A stretch of DNA of 64,000 bases. It comes from JBARDN01 sp963755705. GTDB taxonomy: Bacteria; Desulfobacterota; Binatia; Binatales; Binataceae. A model generated the notes under the pieces. The model worked only from the letters and a program-made list of their open reading frames with translations. It did no database searches and was not told the DNA's origin. The stretch lies in NCBI GenBank assembly GCA_963755705.1, contig CAVWKW010000005.1, positions 62,001-126,000 on the forward strand. The letters run 5' to 3'. How positions within the stretch are numbered: the first letter of the stretch is position 1; every line of letters starts with the position of its first letter. Positions 25,685-35,742 of this stretch are shown in pieces. Position numbers and translations under genes: made by a program.

Positions 25685-28600
25685 ATGCTTAAACTTCACT
25701 ACTCGAACCGGCTCGAAGGATTGATCGAGCCGCTCGCAGGGGCGATCGCCGATCGGCAGCGGCGCGATCCGCTGCGGAAGATCTCGATCGTAGTGCCTAA
25801 TCGCGCGGTCGAGCAGTTCGTGAAGTACCGGGTCGCTGAACGTCTGGGAGTGGCCGCCAATCTGGCTTTTCCGTTCCTGCGCACCCATCTGACCGGCATC
25901 GCGCAAAGCGCCGGCCCTCGGCTGCGCGTTCTCGGGGCGAGTGCGCTTCAACTCGTCATCTTCAACAGCCTGATGAGCGAGAGCAACCGCGGCTATGCGA
26001 AGCTCGCGCCCGCCTGGAAATACATCGATGCGGGCGGCGGCCGTGGCACTCCGGAGGCGGAGCTTAGAGCCTTCGAGTTGTCCGGACGGATGGCAAAGCT
26101 CTTCGAAGAATACTCGATTTCGCGCCGCGCGATGCTCAGACAGTGGAGCAACGATCGCATTACCATATCCGATGCTGCGATTGCTGAGACCGAGAAGTGG
26201 CAGCAAACCCTGTGGAGAATCATTTTCAACGCCGGCGACGCCGCAAATCCCGAATGGACCGGCGACGCCGCTCACGATTGGATGCTGCTGCCGGACGCGT
26301 TCGCGCGGATCGACGATACGACGCTCGCCGCCGCGATGCGCGAGGGACTGCACGTGTTCGGACTCGCGTCGCCGGGCCAGGCTTATGCGGAGATTTTCGC
26401 GCGCCTCGGCAAACTCGGCGCGCTTTCAATATACGCACTCAATCCCTGCCGCGAGTTCTGGGAAGATCTTGATACCTCGCGCCGCTCGGCTGGGACGAAT
26501 TGGGTTCACCGTGGAAGCCGGATCGGCGGGGACCTCGATACGAACGAAGATCCTTTTGCCCTTGCTACCGCGGACAATCGCGCGCTCGAGCTATGGGGCC
26601 GCCCGGGCCGCGAATATATCCGGCTGCTCAATGAACTCAGCAATTGCGATTTCGAATCGAACTTTATCGACGCGGAGGACGGAAAAAGCGCATCCGCCCT
26701 GTCGCATCTTCAGCAGAATATCCTGGACCGCTCGCAAGGTACTGAACTGCAGGATGCCGCCGCGATGGCAAGCATCCGCTTTCTCGCATGTCCGGGGATC
26801 CAGCGCGAGGTTGAAATTGTCGCGAACGAAATCTGGCGGCTGCTGAAGCAGAGCGCGTCAGGAAAGAATCCGCTGCGCTTTCACGAAATTGGCGTGCTGA
26901 TTCCCGACGCCGAGTGCGAGGCTTACGCGCCGCATATAGAAGCAGTCTTCGCGCGGATCCACGGTATTCCGGTCGAGATCAGCGGATGCACCGTCTCACG
27001 TCAAAGCCGTGTCGGCGAAGCCATTGGCCTGCTGCTGAAGCTCCCGCTTGGCCGCTTCACGCGCGCCGATCTGATGCGCCTGCTGAAACATCCCGCGCTC
27101 AGCGCGGGCGACTCGAAGCTTGACCTCGAACGGTGGGACGGCTGGTGCGAGGAGCTGGGAGTTTTCTTTGGCGCCGACGGAGGCGACCCTGCCTCAACCT
27201 ATATCCCGTCCAATCTTTTCAACTGGGACCAGGCGCTCAAGCGAATCGCGCTGGGGGCGTTCATGTCGGGCGAACGCAGCGGCGACGATCGGCTGTTCGA
27301 TTCGGCGGCAATCGGTGCGTTGATGCCGCTGGAGATCGACGAGAGCGAAATTCCCGGTGCGCAGGCATTCGTAAGCAGGGGGCGCGCTCTCCTGGCCGAC
27401 GCGAACGCGATCAGGTCGGAGCGCCTAAGCCTCAAGCGATGGGCGCAACTGCTCGCGCGGATGATCGAACGATACATAATCGCCGCCGAACCCGACGATC
27501 AGCGCATGCGCGACCGGTGTCTCGCCGTAATCGATGCGATGCATGCGGAGGAAGTCGAAAGCCCGGAGGTATCTTACGCCGTCGCGGAAGCGATGGTGTC
27601 GGCGCTGATCGAAGATCTCGGCTCGCACCAGGTTCGCTTCGCGGGGCACGGAGTAGCGGCGGGTGCGATGGGCACGCTGCATTCAATCCCGTTCAGGGCG
27701 ATCTTCGTGATGGGCCTCGGCGAATCATGTTTTCCGGCGCGAGATCCGCGCGACCCGCTCGATCTTCGCCAGACGCGGCGCCATGCGGGCGACTTGCGTC
27801 CGACCGATCGCGATCGATACCTGTTTCTCGAATCGATCCTGGCCGCACGAGAGCAGATCGCGTTCTCCTACGTCGCGCGCGATGCCCACACCGGCGATGC
27901 GCTCGAACCTTCGACGGTGATCCGTGAACTCCAGTTCATTCTCGGCTCGTATCTGAACGAAACCGCAGTCGATGCTCTTACACTGACCCATCCGGTCAGC
28001 CGGTACGATCTGGGCTATTTCGGAGATCTCGGCGGCGCCGCATCATCGCTCAACGGACTGAGCGTCGAGAGCGCCGCGCGCCGCGGCGCCCGAGTCTCGG
28101 TGCTGCGCGAGGATCTGGATCGTTTCACCGATGACGCCGCGCACCTTGACGCGCGGGAATTGCTGACCGCACTTGCGCCGGAGGCGCGCGAGGCCCTGCG
28201 TCGCACGCTGCGTCTACCGAAAATTGGGGAACCGGCCGGGACCGCCGATCGCGAGGCAGTTCTCGACTTGCCCGTGGCGGCATTGCGAAAATTCCTCGAG
28301 TGCCCCGCCCAGGGAGCGGCGCGTTATGCGCTCGGGATGAGCGAAGACGAGGATACCGACGAAGAAATCGTGGATGAGCCGGTAGGTATGACCAAGCTCG
28401 ATCAGGTTATGCTTCTGCGGGAAGTTTTTTGGAACTTGCCGAAGACCGACGCCGACGCTAAATCCGAATACCAGCGTGCGGCTGTGCTGGCGCAAATGAG
28501 GGGGCATGCACCGGTAGGTCCAATCGCCGATGTATTGCGGGATCAGGATTTGGATCTGATCCGGGGCTGGAGCAAGTACGCCGAGGCGGCGCAGACCGGG

Positions 28601-29287
28601 GATTTGTCGAAGTGGAAGGAGTTTCGGATCGGCCGCGCCGACCAGAGGGCGTCCTCCGCGCAAGAGATTCTGCCCTATCTCGTACTCAAGGTGCCGGTGC
28701 GCACAGCGCGTGGCAAATCCTTCATTCGGCGCGTCCGAATTTACGGACGCGCCGGAGTCTTCTCACCCGGTTTAAACTCGTCGTTGCAATGTGTCGCGCG
28801 CAAAAACGCCAAAGCCAAACATTTCCTGCCATTGTTCCTGAATGCGATCGTGCTCAAAGCGGCGGGCGAACCAATTGCAAAAGAGTTCAGGGCGATCCTG
28901 GTGGGCGTGGGCGCCGCGGCCGAAAAGAAGAAGCTGCCGCTGTGGGTCACAACTCTTATAGCGCCAGAAAGAGACCAGGCTGTCGAGTATCTGACTGAAC
29001 TGGTCAGTGACCTGCTTTCCGACCCCCACGATTATTTCCTTCCGATCGAAGCGGCTGAAAAAGTCTGCAACTTATCTTGCACGGGCAGCAGCGCTGCAGA
29101 GGCGGTCTCGGCACTCGAGGAAATGCGCGACCAAGAGGGAGATCGCGGTTTACCCAGCTCGGCGTACGGTCCGCTACGCCGATGGCGCGATCTCGAGTTG
29201 CCCAGCGCGGCGGAAATTTTCGATCTCGTGAATCGCCGCTTCGGTCCGATCAAAGCGCTGTTCGGCGATGAGGACGCGGAAGAATGA
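25685..29287 (+). CDS. recC: Exodeoxyribonuclease V gamma subunit RecC
   Basis: This 1200-residue subunit holds the RecBCD complex together and recognises Chi. The start is the ATG at 25685, giving LKLHYSNRLEGLIEPLAGAI, a typical RecC opening; an upstream GTG at 25604 only adds a leader. RecC features include VVPNRAVEQFVKYRVAERLG (degenerate Walker region), VLIPDAECEAYAPHIEAVF, PFRAIFVMGLGESCFPARDP and RDRYLFLESILAAREQIAFSYV. A degenerate nuclease-like C-terminal domain follows (from about 860). It overlaps recB by four bases and is slightly longer than E. coli RecC. Confidence 0.93.
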   Translation: MLKLHYSNRLEGLIEPLAGAIADRQRRDPLRKISIVVPNRAVEQFVKYRVAERLGVAANLAFPFLRTHLTGIAQSAGPRLRVLGASALQLVIFNSLMSESNRGYAKLAPAWKYIDAGGGRGTPEAELRAFELSGRMAKLFEEYSISRRAMLRQWSNDRITISDAAIAETEKWQQTLWRIIFNAGDAANPEWTGDAAHDWMLLPDAFARIDDTTLAAAMREGLHVFGLASPGQAYAEIFARLGKLGALSIYALNPCREFWEDLDTSRRSAGTNWVHRGSRIGGDLDTNEDPFALATADNRALELWGRPGREYIRLLNELSNCDFESNFIDAEDGKSASALSHLQQNILDRSQGTELQDAAAMASIRFLACPGIQREVEIVANEIWRLLKQSASGKNPLRFHEIGVLIPDAECEAYAPHIEAVFARIHGIPVEISGCTVSRQSRVGEAIGLLLKLPLGRFTRADLMRLLKHPALSAGDSKLDLERWDGWCEELGVFFGADGGDPASTYIPSNLFNWDQALKRIALGAFMSGERSGDDRLFDSAAIGALMPLEIDESEIPGAQAFVSRGRALLADANAIRSERLSLKRWAQLLARMIERYIIAAEPDDQRMRDRCLAVIDAMHAEEVESPEVSYAVAEAMVSALIEDLGSHQVRFAGHGVAAGAMGTLHSIPFRAIFVMGLGESCFPARDPRDPLDLRQTRRHAGDLRPTDRDRYLFLESILAAREQIAFSYVARDAHTGDALEPSTVIRELQFILGSYLNETAVDALTLTHPVSRYDLGYFGDLGGAASSLNGLSVESAARRGARVSVLREDLDRFTDDAAHLDARELLTALAPEAREALRRTLRLPKIGEPAGTADREAVLDLPVAALRKFLECPAQGAARYALGMSEDEDTDEEIVDEPVGMTKLDQVMLLREVFWNLPKTDADAKSEYQRAAVLAQMRGHAPVGPIADVLRDQDLDLIRGWSKYAEAAQTGDLSKWKEFRIGRADQRASSAQEILPYLVLKVPVRTARGKSFIRRVRIYGRAGVFSPGLNSSLQCVARKNAKAKHFLPLFLNAIVLKAAGEPIAKEFRAILVGVGAAAEKKKLPLWVTTLIAPERDQAVEYLTELVSDLLSDPHDYFLPIEAAEKVCNLSCTGSSAAEAVSALEEMRDQEGDRGLPSSAYGPLRRWRDLELPSAAEIFDLVNRRFGPIKALFGDEDAEE

Positions 29288-32200
29288 CCGGCGATCCTTA
29301 TTCCCGCCCCGTCATCCTCGACAAGATCGGGCTCGGCATGCATCGCGTGATCGAGGCCAGTGCCGGCACCGGCAAGACCTTCACGCTGGAGCATCTGATC
29401 GTTGAGCTGCTGGTCCGCCAAAAGGCACAGCTCGATCAGATCCTTGCGGTCACCTTCACGCAGCGCGCGACGGCGGAGTTGCGCGCTCGCGTTCGCGCTG
29501 CGGTCGATCGCGCATTGCGCGCGGCGTATGCGGGCGATGAAGCGATCAAGGCGGCATTCCCTGGCGTTGAGCTGGTCGCACCGCTCGAGGCGGCGCTATT
29601 TTCTTTCGAGCGCGCACCAATTCATACGATCCACAGCTTCTGCCAGCGAGTCCTCACCGAGCTCGCATTCGACACCGGCGCCAGGTTCGGGACCGAAGCG
29701 GCGGACGGGCGCGCTTTGTTCCACGAGGCGTTTCGCGCGGTGTTACGCGAAAAAAAAATAGCCAGCTCCGAGTACGCCGGGCCATTGACGAAGTGGGTTG
29801 GAGATTTTGGCAAGTCGGTTGACGATCTCGAGAAAATGCTTTTCGAGGTAAGTAGCAATCACTATGAGCCAAATGTTGGCGGATATGAGACGTCAACGGA
29901 AACCCTATTGGCGGGCCTGCTTGTACCGCCGATTCGGAACTGGTTGCGCGCGGAAAAATTCCGCCGCGGGGTAATCGACTACGACGACATGCTCGAGCGC
30001 GTCCACGAGGCGCTCACGAAGGATACAGGCGGCAGGCTGGTGGCGGCGCTGCGTTCGCGGTTTCGCTTCGCGCTGATTGACGAATTCCAGGACACTGACG
30101 AGATCCAGTGGGAGATCTTCCGCAAGATCTTTGTCGCGGACCATTCGGAGAGCGCGCTTTATCTGATCGGCGATCCCAAGCAGGCGATCTATTCGTTTCG
30201 AGGCGCCGACGTTCAGGCCTATTTGCGGGCTCGCAGCCAAATCGCCGCACCGCCGAATGATCCGATCGCGCTAGTCGAGAACTTTCGTTCGACCGCAGCG
30301 ATGGTCGCCGCGATCAATGAGATTCTGGATCAGAACGCGAACCCGCCGCTGTTCAAGAGCGCGATCCAATATCAGAATCCGGTCTCCTGCGGGCGCGAAG
30401 ATCTGCATGCCAGGATGGCTGGCAAGGACCTGGTCCCGATCACCCTGATTGCGGCGAAACGCGGCGCGAAATACAACGCTGCGGCGCTCAGACGAATGCT
30501 CGCGTGCCGGATCGCCGCGACGATCAGAACAATCGTGAAAGATCCCGGCTCGGCAATCACCGTCACTGACGAAGCGAAGCCGGGACCAGCAGTCAATTAT
30601 GGAGATATCTACATCCTGACCAACACCAACGCCGAAGGAGTCAAACTTGCCGAGTATCTTCGCGCGGAAAGTGTTCCATATGCATTCTACAAGCGGGAAG
30701 GATTGTTCCAGACCGATGAGGCTCACGACGTGCTCGACATGCTTCGAGCGGTTGCCGCGCCCAATAATCGATCATATCGCCTGAAGGCTTGGGCAACGCC
30801 CTTTTTCGCCGTCCCGATGCGCGAGCTCGCAAAGTTGGTTGAGCCGGAACCATCAGATCCGCTGATGGCGCGGCTGGCCAAATGGCACGGCCTGGCGAAC
30901 GACGGAGATTTCGCAGAGTTGTTCGACTCGCTGCTGGAAGACAGCGGACTCGCAGCGCGCCAACTGTTTGGGGCGCCGAATCTGCGCGAGCTTACCAATT
31001 ACGAACACCTGTTCGAGTTGATGCTCGAGGAATCGATAAGAGAAGGATGGTCGATCGCGGATATCATCGATCGTCTCGCGGCTTACGTAGGCGAGTATCG
31101 GCTGCCGTCGGGCGAGGATCCGAATCTCATGCGGCTCGAAAGCGAACGCGCGGCAGTCCAGATCATGACGATTCACAAGGCCAAGGGACTCGAAGCTCGA
31201 GTCGTTTTCGTGTTCGGCGGTTTCTTCGCGAACAACAATCCGCGTCCGGTGAAGATCTATCATGACAGAGAGGGCGATCGTCAGCTCGCAATCGGGAGCG
31301 AGGCGCAGCGCAAGGAAAAGAAGAAGATCGATCAGGACGAGGCCGAAGAGAGTCAACGGCTGCTTTACGTAGCAATCACGCGCGCCCGCGCGAAACTATA
31401 TCTGCCATATGTCCCAACCAAACCCGGAAGAAACGACATCACTGGAAGATATAGGCAACTGAATGATCGCCTGCGCGCGATGGACGCGGCAGGCCAGCTT
31501 GCGGAACCTCTGTTTGAGACCGTTGCTTTGGAGATGCAGCCGCGGCAGTCCAGTCCGAGCGCAAACGCCATAGGCGGATGGCAGCCGCCTGCGAGTCTGC
31601 TCTCAGACTCGAGCGTCGCGAAGCTCGAGAGCGAGATCGCAAGCCTCGCGCGCGCAAGCGCCGCGCTTTCGACGCTGTCGTATACCTCTTTGCATCGGCG
31701 CGCCGCAGCCGCGGCTGAGATCGACCCGACCGAATATAAAAGCGATCTCGAGCCTGCCGCCGACGTAGCAGAGATTACATCGGAGCCTCGTGGAGGCGCC
31801 GCGGCGGGAATCTTTCTGCACGAGGTGATCGAAAAGCTCGATCTGAAAACTCTGGCCGCAGCGGGCGATCCGGCTACCTGGGGCGCGCTCCCAGAAATCC
31901 GCGAGCTGTTTGATTCCGCGCTGCGGCGCCATCAGGTGCCTGAACGCGAGCGTTGGATGACTCGGGGTCCCGAAGTTGTCTTCAACGCACTGCGATCGCC
32001 GATCGTAGCTGGAGCTTTAACAATTCCGGCGCTGGCCGGATGCGAGTCCTCGCGCGAAATGGAGTTCGCGTTTCCAAGGCCCGAGGCAGGGCATCGATTG
32101 CTTGATTCTGTGCCGGCGAATGACGACGCGCGATGGCGCATCGAGCGCGGCGTATACGTCGGATTCGTGGACTTTGTGTTTCGCTACGAAAATCGCGTTT

Positions 32201-32502
32201 ATTTTGCCGACTGGAAAAGCGACCTGATGGCCTCGTACGAACCGAATTCGGTAGCGGAGCATGCTCAGCAGAATTACAGCCTGCAGGCAAAGATCTACAC
32301 CATCGGCGTGACGCGTCTGTTGGGGATTCAAACCGAAGCTGAATACGAGGCCGGGTTCGGCGGCCTGCTCTATCTGTTCATTCGCGGTATCACGCCCACC
32401 GGCGGCGGAAAGCGCGGCATCTATTTTTATCGCCCGCCATGGTCCGAAGTGGTGCGCGCGGAACGCGAACTGATGCGGCCCTTCGAAATGAAGCGAAAAT
32501 GA
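29284..32502 (+). CDS. recB: Exodeoxyribonuclease V beta subunit RecB
   Basis: The 1072-residue helicase-nuclease moves 3'-5' and holds the only nuclease site of RecBCD. It shows UvrD-type motif I ASAGTGKTFT (K31), motif Ia LAVTFTQRATAELRARV, motif II FALIDEFQDTDEIQ, motif III LIGDPKQAIYSFRGADV, motif V IMTIHKAKGLEARVVFV and motif VI LLYVAITRARAKLY. The C-terminal nuclease domain has D963 (VGFVDFVF), D976 and K978 (YFADWKSD), with the same spacing as D1067/D1080/K1082 of E. coli RecB. Four-base overlaps at both ends tie it to recC and recD. Confidence 0.96.
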   Translation: MTGDPYSRPVILDKIGLGMHRVIEASAGTGKTFTLEHLIVELLVRQKAQLDQILAVTFTQRATAELRARVRAAVDRALRAAYAGDEAIKAAFPGVELVAPLEAALFSFERAPIHTIHSFCQRVLTELAFDTGARFGTEAADGRALFHEAFRAVLREKKIASSEYAGPLTKWVGDFGKSVDDLEKMLFEVSSNHYEPNVGGYETSTETLLAGLLVPPIRNWLRAEKFRRGVIDYDDMLERVHEALTKDTGGRLVAALRSRFRFALIDEFQDTDEIQWEIFRKIFVADHSESALYLIGDPKQAIYSFRGADVQAYLRARSQIAAPPNDPIALVENFRSTAAMVAAINEILDQNANPPLFKSAIQYQNPVSCGREDLHARMAGKDLVPITLIAAKRGAKYNAAALRRMLACRIAATIRTIVKDPGSAITVTDEAKPGPAVNYGDIYILTNTNAEGVKLAEYLRAESVPYAFYKREGLFQTDEAHDVLDMLRAVAAPNNRSYRLKAWATPFFAVPMRELAKLVEPEPSDPLMARLAKWHGLANDGDFAELFDSLLEDSGLAARQLFGAPNLRELTNYEHLFELMLEESIREGWSIADIIDRLAAYVGEYRLPSGEDPNLMRLESERAAVQIMTIHKAKGLEARVVFVFGGFFANNNPRPVKIYHDREGDRQLAIGSEAQRKEKKKIDQDEAEESQRLLYVAITRARAKLYLPYVPTKPGRNDITGRYRQLNDRLRAMDAAGQLAEPLFETVALEMQPRQSSPSANAIGGWQPPASLLSDSSVAKLESEIASLARASAALSTLSYTSLHRRAAAAAEIDPTEYKSDLEPAADVAEITSEPRGGAAAGIFLHEVIEKLDLKTLAAAGDPATWGALPEIRELFDSALRRHQVPERERWMTRGPEVVFNALRSPIVAGALTIPALAGCESSREMEFAFPRPEAGHRLLDSVPANDDARWRIERGVYVGFVDFVFRYENRVYFADWKSDLMASYEPNSVAEHAQQNYSLQAKIYTIGVTRLLGIQTEAEYEAGFGGLLYLFIRGITPTGGGKRGIYFYRPPWSEVVRAERELMRPFEMKRK

Positions 32503-34547
32503 TGAAGCTCGTTTACTCTCCGCTTGGAATGGACACCGCGTGGCAGCGCAACGCGCGTACGGAGCGCGCCGCGACGCGATTCGAGACCGACATGGCGAAC
32601 CTTCGCGCGTCGGTTGTGGAACTCAATCTCGACGCGGATGCAGTGCATCTGGCGGCAGAGATCGCCGCGCTCGAGCCGGGCTTCGAACTTGACGACGACG
32701 CGCGCTTCGCGCTGATCGTGCTGATTGTGTTATCAATCGCCGCCGTGGCTGAGGGCAATACGCGACTTCCGGTGACGGGTGCGGAATCGAGAGAACCGAT
32801 GGCCCGGATGCTTTCCGCCCTGATAGCGCCGCCGTTCGAGGAGTCCGCGCACGAACGGATCGCGGAAAAGATCGCGACGCTTCTGGCTGCTGATGGTGCG
32901 TCCGCGGTCATCGGGCGAAACCCCGACGCGAGGCGTCCGCTGCTCTATCTCAGGCCGTATCTGTACCATGAGCGGATCTTTCGCGCCGAGCAGAGGCTCG
33001 CCGAACGCCTTGCTGCGATGGTGGATAAAGAAGGTGCGCCGAGCAAACCGACGATCGCGAAAGCGATTGCGGACATCGTTGCGCGTCCCTCCATAATTGC
33101 GGGCGTCGCGGCGGTTCTTTCCGACGAACAACGCCGAGCAGTCGAAATCGGTGCGGTATCGCGCCTTGCAATAATCTCGGGCGGACCGGGAACCGGCAAG
33201 ACTTCGATCATCGCGGCGATCCTGCGCGTGCTGGCGCGCCTGGGAATTGATTCTGCGGCAGTCGCACTGGCCGCGCCGACCGGTAAGGCTGCGTATCGGA
33301 TGAACGAATCGATCCGGAATACGATGAGCTCGATCGCCAATCCCGCCGAAGAGGACTTCGCGCTCACCGCGGCGATTCCCGCCGCGTCCACGATCCATCG
33401 CCTGCTCGGATACTCGAGCACACGAAGATCTTTCGTCCATCATAGCGGCAATCCGCTCGACGCCTCGATCGTGATCGTCGATGAAGCATCGATGCTCGAT
33501 CTGACGCTGATGGATCATCTGACGGCGGCTCTGCGGCCGCAGGCACGCTTGGTGATCGTCGGTGATGCGGATCAGTTGCCTTCGGTCGCCGCGGGTGCGG
33601 TGCTGCGTGATTTGATGCCCGGTGAGGCTACCGCGCCATCGAACATGATGGCGGAGATTAGCGCGAAGCTTACGGAGAACTATCGCGCCAAGGACGAGGA
33701 CATCGGCGGCGCGGCGGTCGCGATGATGGCGCGGCAAATCAACCAGGGCCGCGGCGATCTAATCTCGGCCGCCGATAGTCCGCTAGTTCGGCGCGCGAGC
33801 GTAGCCGAGATCACATTCTCCGGCGTCGAGCTCCTGAACGGTGCGTCGGAGTCGCTGCCGGAGTTTCTGACGCACTTCGCCCGCGCGCACATCGATTCGG
33901 ATGAGTACACGTCGATGGCGGCGCGAACTTACGCGCTCGAGGATGGTGCGTTCAGTGCCGAGGACTCGGCGACCATAGCGCGGATGCTCGCGCATCTGGC
34001 GCGCGCAAAGATCTTGTGCGTAACCCGGATTGGCCGCCGCGGCGCCGAAGCGATCAATGCGCGGATGCATCGCGCGGCGCTGGGCCGCAGCATGCGGCCC
34101 GAACGCGGCACCATGATCGCGGGCGAGCCGGTAATCGTCCTGCGCAACGATTATGATCATATGCTGTTCAACGGAGACCAGGGTGTGCTGGTGAACCTTG
34201 CCGAGCGGGGAGGCCGCCGCTCGCTGGCGGCAGTGTTCGCGCGCGAGGCGGGCCTGGCCGTGTTTCGAAATGAGATGCTGTCGGACGCGATCGATCTGTG
34301 TTACGCGATGACGGCGCACAAGGCCCAAGGTTCGGAGTTCGATTGCGTCGCGCTGATTCTGCCCGAGCGCGACATGCCGCTGCTCTCGCGCGAGACGATC
34401 TACACGGCAGTCAGCCGCGGCCGGCGGTCGTGCGTGATCTTCGGCGATGGGAATCTGCTCGAACAGGCAGTCTCGCGGCGTATCGAACGCTTCTCCGGAC
34501 TCGCGCAGGCTATAGAAACTCATCACAGCGGGAAAAAGGACGGCTGA
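32499..34547 (+). CDS. recD: Exodeoxyribonuclease V alpha subunit RecD
   Basis: The 5'-3' helicase of RecBCD, 682 residues from the ATG overlapping the recB stop (a second ATG follows directly). After an N-terminal RecB-binding region come Walker A GGPGTGKTS (K234), VALAAPTGKAAYRMNESI, Walker B VIVDEASMLDLTLM, LVIVGDADQLPSVAAG, and the C-terminal UvrD_C_2 motif CYAMTAHKAQGSEFD with ETIYTAVSRGRR. The gene order recC-recB-recD is that of E. coli without ptrA. A longer frame from 32439 is inside recB and is not used. Confidence 0.96.
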   Translation: MMKLVYSPLGMDTAWQRNARTERAATRFETDMANLRASVVELNLDADAVHLAAEIAALEPGFELDDDARFALIVLIVLSIAAVAEGNTRLPVTGAESREPMARMLSALIAPPFEESAHERIAEKIATLLAADGASAVIGRNPDARRPLLYLRPYLYHERIFRAEQRLAERLAAMVDKEGAPSKPTIAKAIADIVARPSIIAGVAAVLSDEQRRAVEIGAVSRLAIISGGPGTGKTSIIAAILRVLARLGIDSAAVALAAPTGKAAYRMNESIRNTMSSIANPAEEDFALTAAIPAASTIHRLLGYSSTRRSFVHHSGNPLDASIVIVDEASMLDLTLMDHLTAALRPQARLVIVGDADQLPSVAAGAVLRDLMPGEATAPSNMMAEISAKLTENYRAKDEDIGGAAVAMMARQINQGRGDLISAADSPLVRRASVAEITFSGVELLNGASESLPEFLTHFARAHIDSDEYTSMAARTYALEDGAFSAEDSATIARMLAHLARAKILCVTRIGRRGAEAINARMHRAALGRSMRPERGTMIAGEPVIVLRNDYDHMLFNGDQGVLVNLAERGGRRSLAAVFAREAGLAVFRNEMLSDAIDLCYAMTAHKAQGSEFDCVALILPERDMPLLSRETIYTAVSRGRRSCVIFGDGNLLEQAVSRRIERFSGLAQAIETHHSGKKDG

Positions 34548-34679
34548 ATAAAGCTCTCATCAAGTGACCGTGCTCCTATCCGCGGACGGCTGCGAATTGC
34601 CAAAATAAGCAGGCGTCATCGCGGATGCGCGCGTACTATAATCAAGACGCGTGACTATTTGACGAAGGGAGAATCTCCA

Positions 34680-35699
34680 ATGCAGGTGGGAATGATCGGA
34701 CTAGGCAGAATGGGCGCGAACATGGTGAAGCGGCTGATTCGCGCCGGCCATCAATGCGTAGTGTTCGACGTGAGCCAGGACTCGGTGAAGGCCTTGGTGA
34801 AGGAAGGCGCGACGGGCGCCGCGTCGATGGATGATTTCGTCGGCAAACTGACCAAACCGCGCGCGACATGGATGATGGTGCCGGCGGCGGTGGTCGAGAG
34901 CACCGTTGCGGAGCTCAGCAAGCGTTTCGAGCGCGGCGACATTATCGTCAACGGCGGCAACTCGTACTACGTCGATGATATTCGCCGGGCGAAGATGCTC
35001 GCTGCCAGCGGAATCCACTACGTCGATTCCGGAACCAGCGGCGGCGTGTGGGGGTTTGAGCGCGGTTACTGCCAGATGATCGGCGGCGAAGCCGGGGTGG
35101 TAAAGCATCTTGATCCGATCTTTTCTGCGCTGGCGCCTCCGATCGACAGCGCACCCCGCACCGAGGGGCGCGACAAGATCAAGAACAGTACCGCTGAGCA
35201 CGGCTACCTGCACTGCGGTGCCAACGGCGCCGGGCATTTCGTCAAGATGGTGCATAACGGGATCGAGTACGGGATCATGGCCGCTTACGCCGAGGGACTG
35301 AACATTCTGCATCACGCCAATATCGGAAAGACCAAGGGCGCATCCGACGCCGAGACCACGCCGCTGCGCAACCCTGAGCTGTATCAGTACGACATGAATC
35401 TCACCGACATCACCGAGGTTTGGCGTCGTGGCAGCGTGATCTCGTCATGGCTGCTCGATTTGACCGCGAGCGCTCTGCTGGGCGATCCGGAGCTCAAGAA
35501 ATTCGCCGGACGCGTATCGGACTCGGGCGAAGGGCGATGGACAATCGACGCCGCGATCGACGAAGGGGTGCCGGCCGGCGTCCTGACTTCGGCGCTGTTC
35601 GAGCGGTTCAGTTCGCGCGGCTTAGGCGACTTCGCCGACAAGCTGCTCTCCGCGATGCGCTATGAATTTGGTGGACACCTTGAAAAGCCCAGCAAGTAA
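34680..35699 (+). CDS. gnd: 6-phosphogluconate dehydrogenase, decarboxylating (short form)
   Basis: This enzyme converts 6-phosphogluconate to ribulose 5-phosphate and CO2. At 339 residues it belongs to the short GntZ-like group rather than the 470-residue enterobacterial type. Visible: nucleotide loop GMIGLGRMGANMV, SGTSGGVWG substrate motif, catalytic lysine in KMVHNGIEYGIM, and GRVSDSGEGRW near the end. The second strand ends VVFDVSQDS rather than the NRT of NADP enzymes, suggesting NAD preference (inference). GAAGGGAG lies upstream of the ATG at 34680. It heads the gnd-zwf-glk operon. Confidence 0.93.
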   Translation: MQVGMIGLGRMGANMVKRLIRAGHQCVVFDVSQDSVKALVKEGATGAASMDDFVGKLTKPRATWMMVPAAVVESTVAELSKRFERGDIIVNGGNSYYVDDIRRAKMLAASGIHYVDSGTSGGVWGFERGYCQMIGGEAGVVKHLDPIFSALAPPIDSAPRTEGRDKIKNSTAEHGYLHCGANGAGHFVKMVHNGIEYGIMAAYAEGLNILHHANIGKTKGASDAETTPLRNPELYQYDMNLTDITEVWRRGSVISSWLLDLTASALLGDPELKKFAGRVSDSGEGRWTIDAAIDEGVPAGVLTSALFERFSSRGLGDFADKLLSAMRYEFGGHLEKPSK

Positions 35700-35742
35700 G
35701 CGTACGCGGCAGGCGCGAAGTCAGCCAGAGAAAGGAGCCTCG

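Noticed and set aside
34637..34642. TATAAT upstream of gnd as a promoter
   Set aside because: No -35-like hexamer was found at 16-18 bp, so it is too weak to list as a feature.
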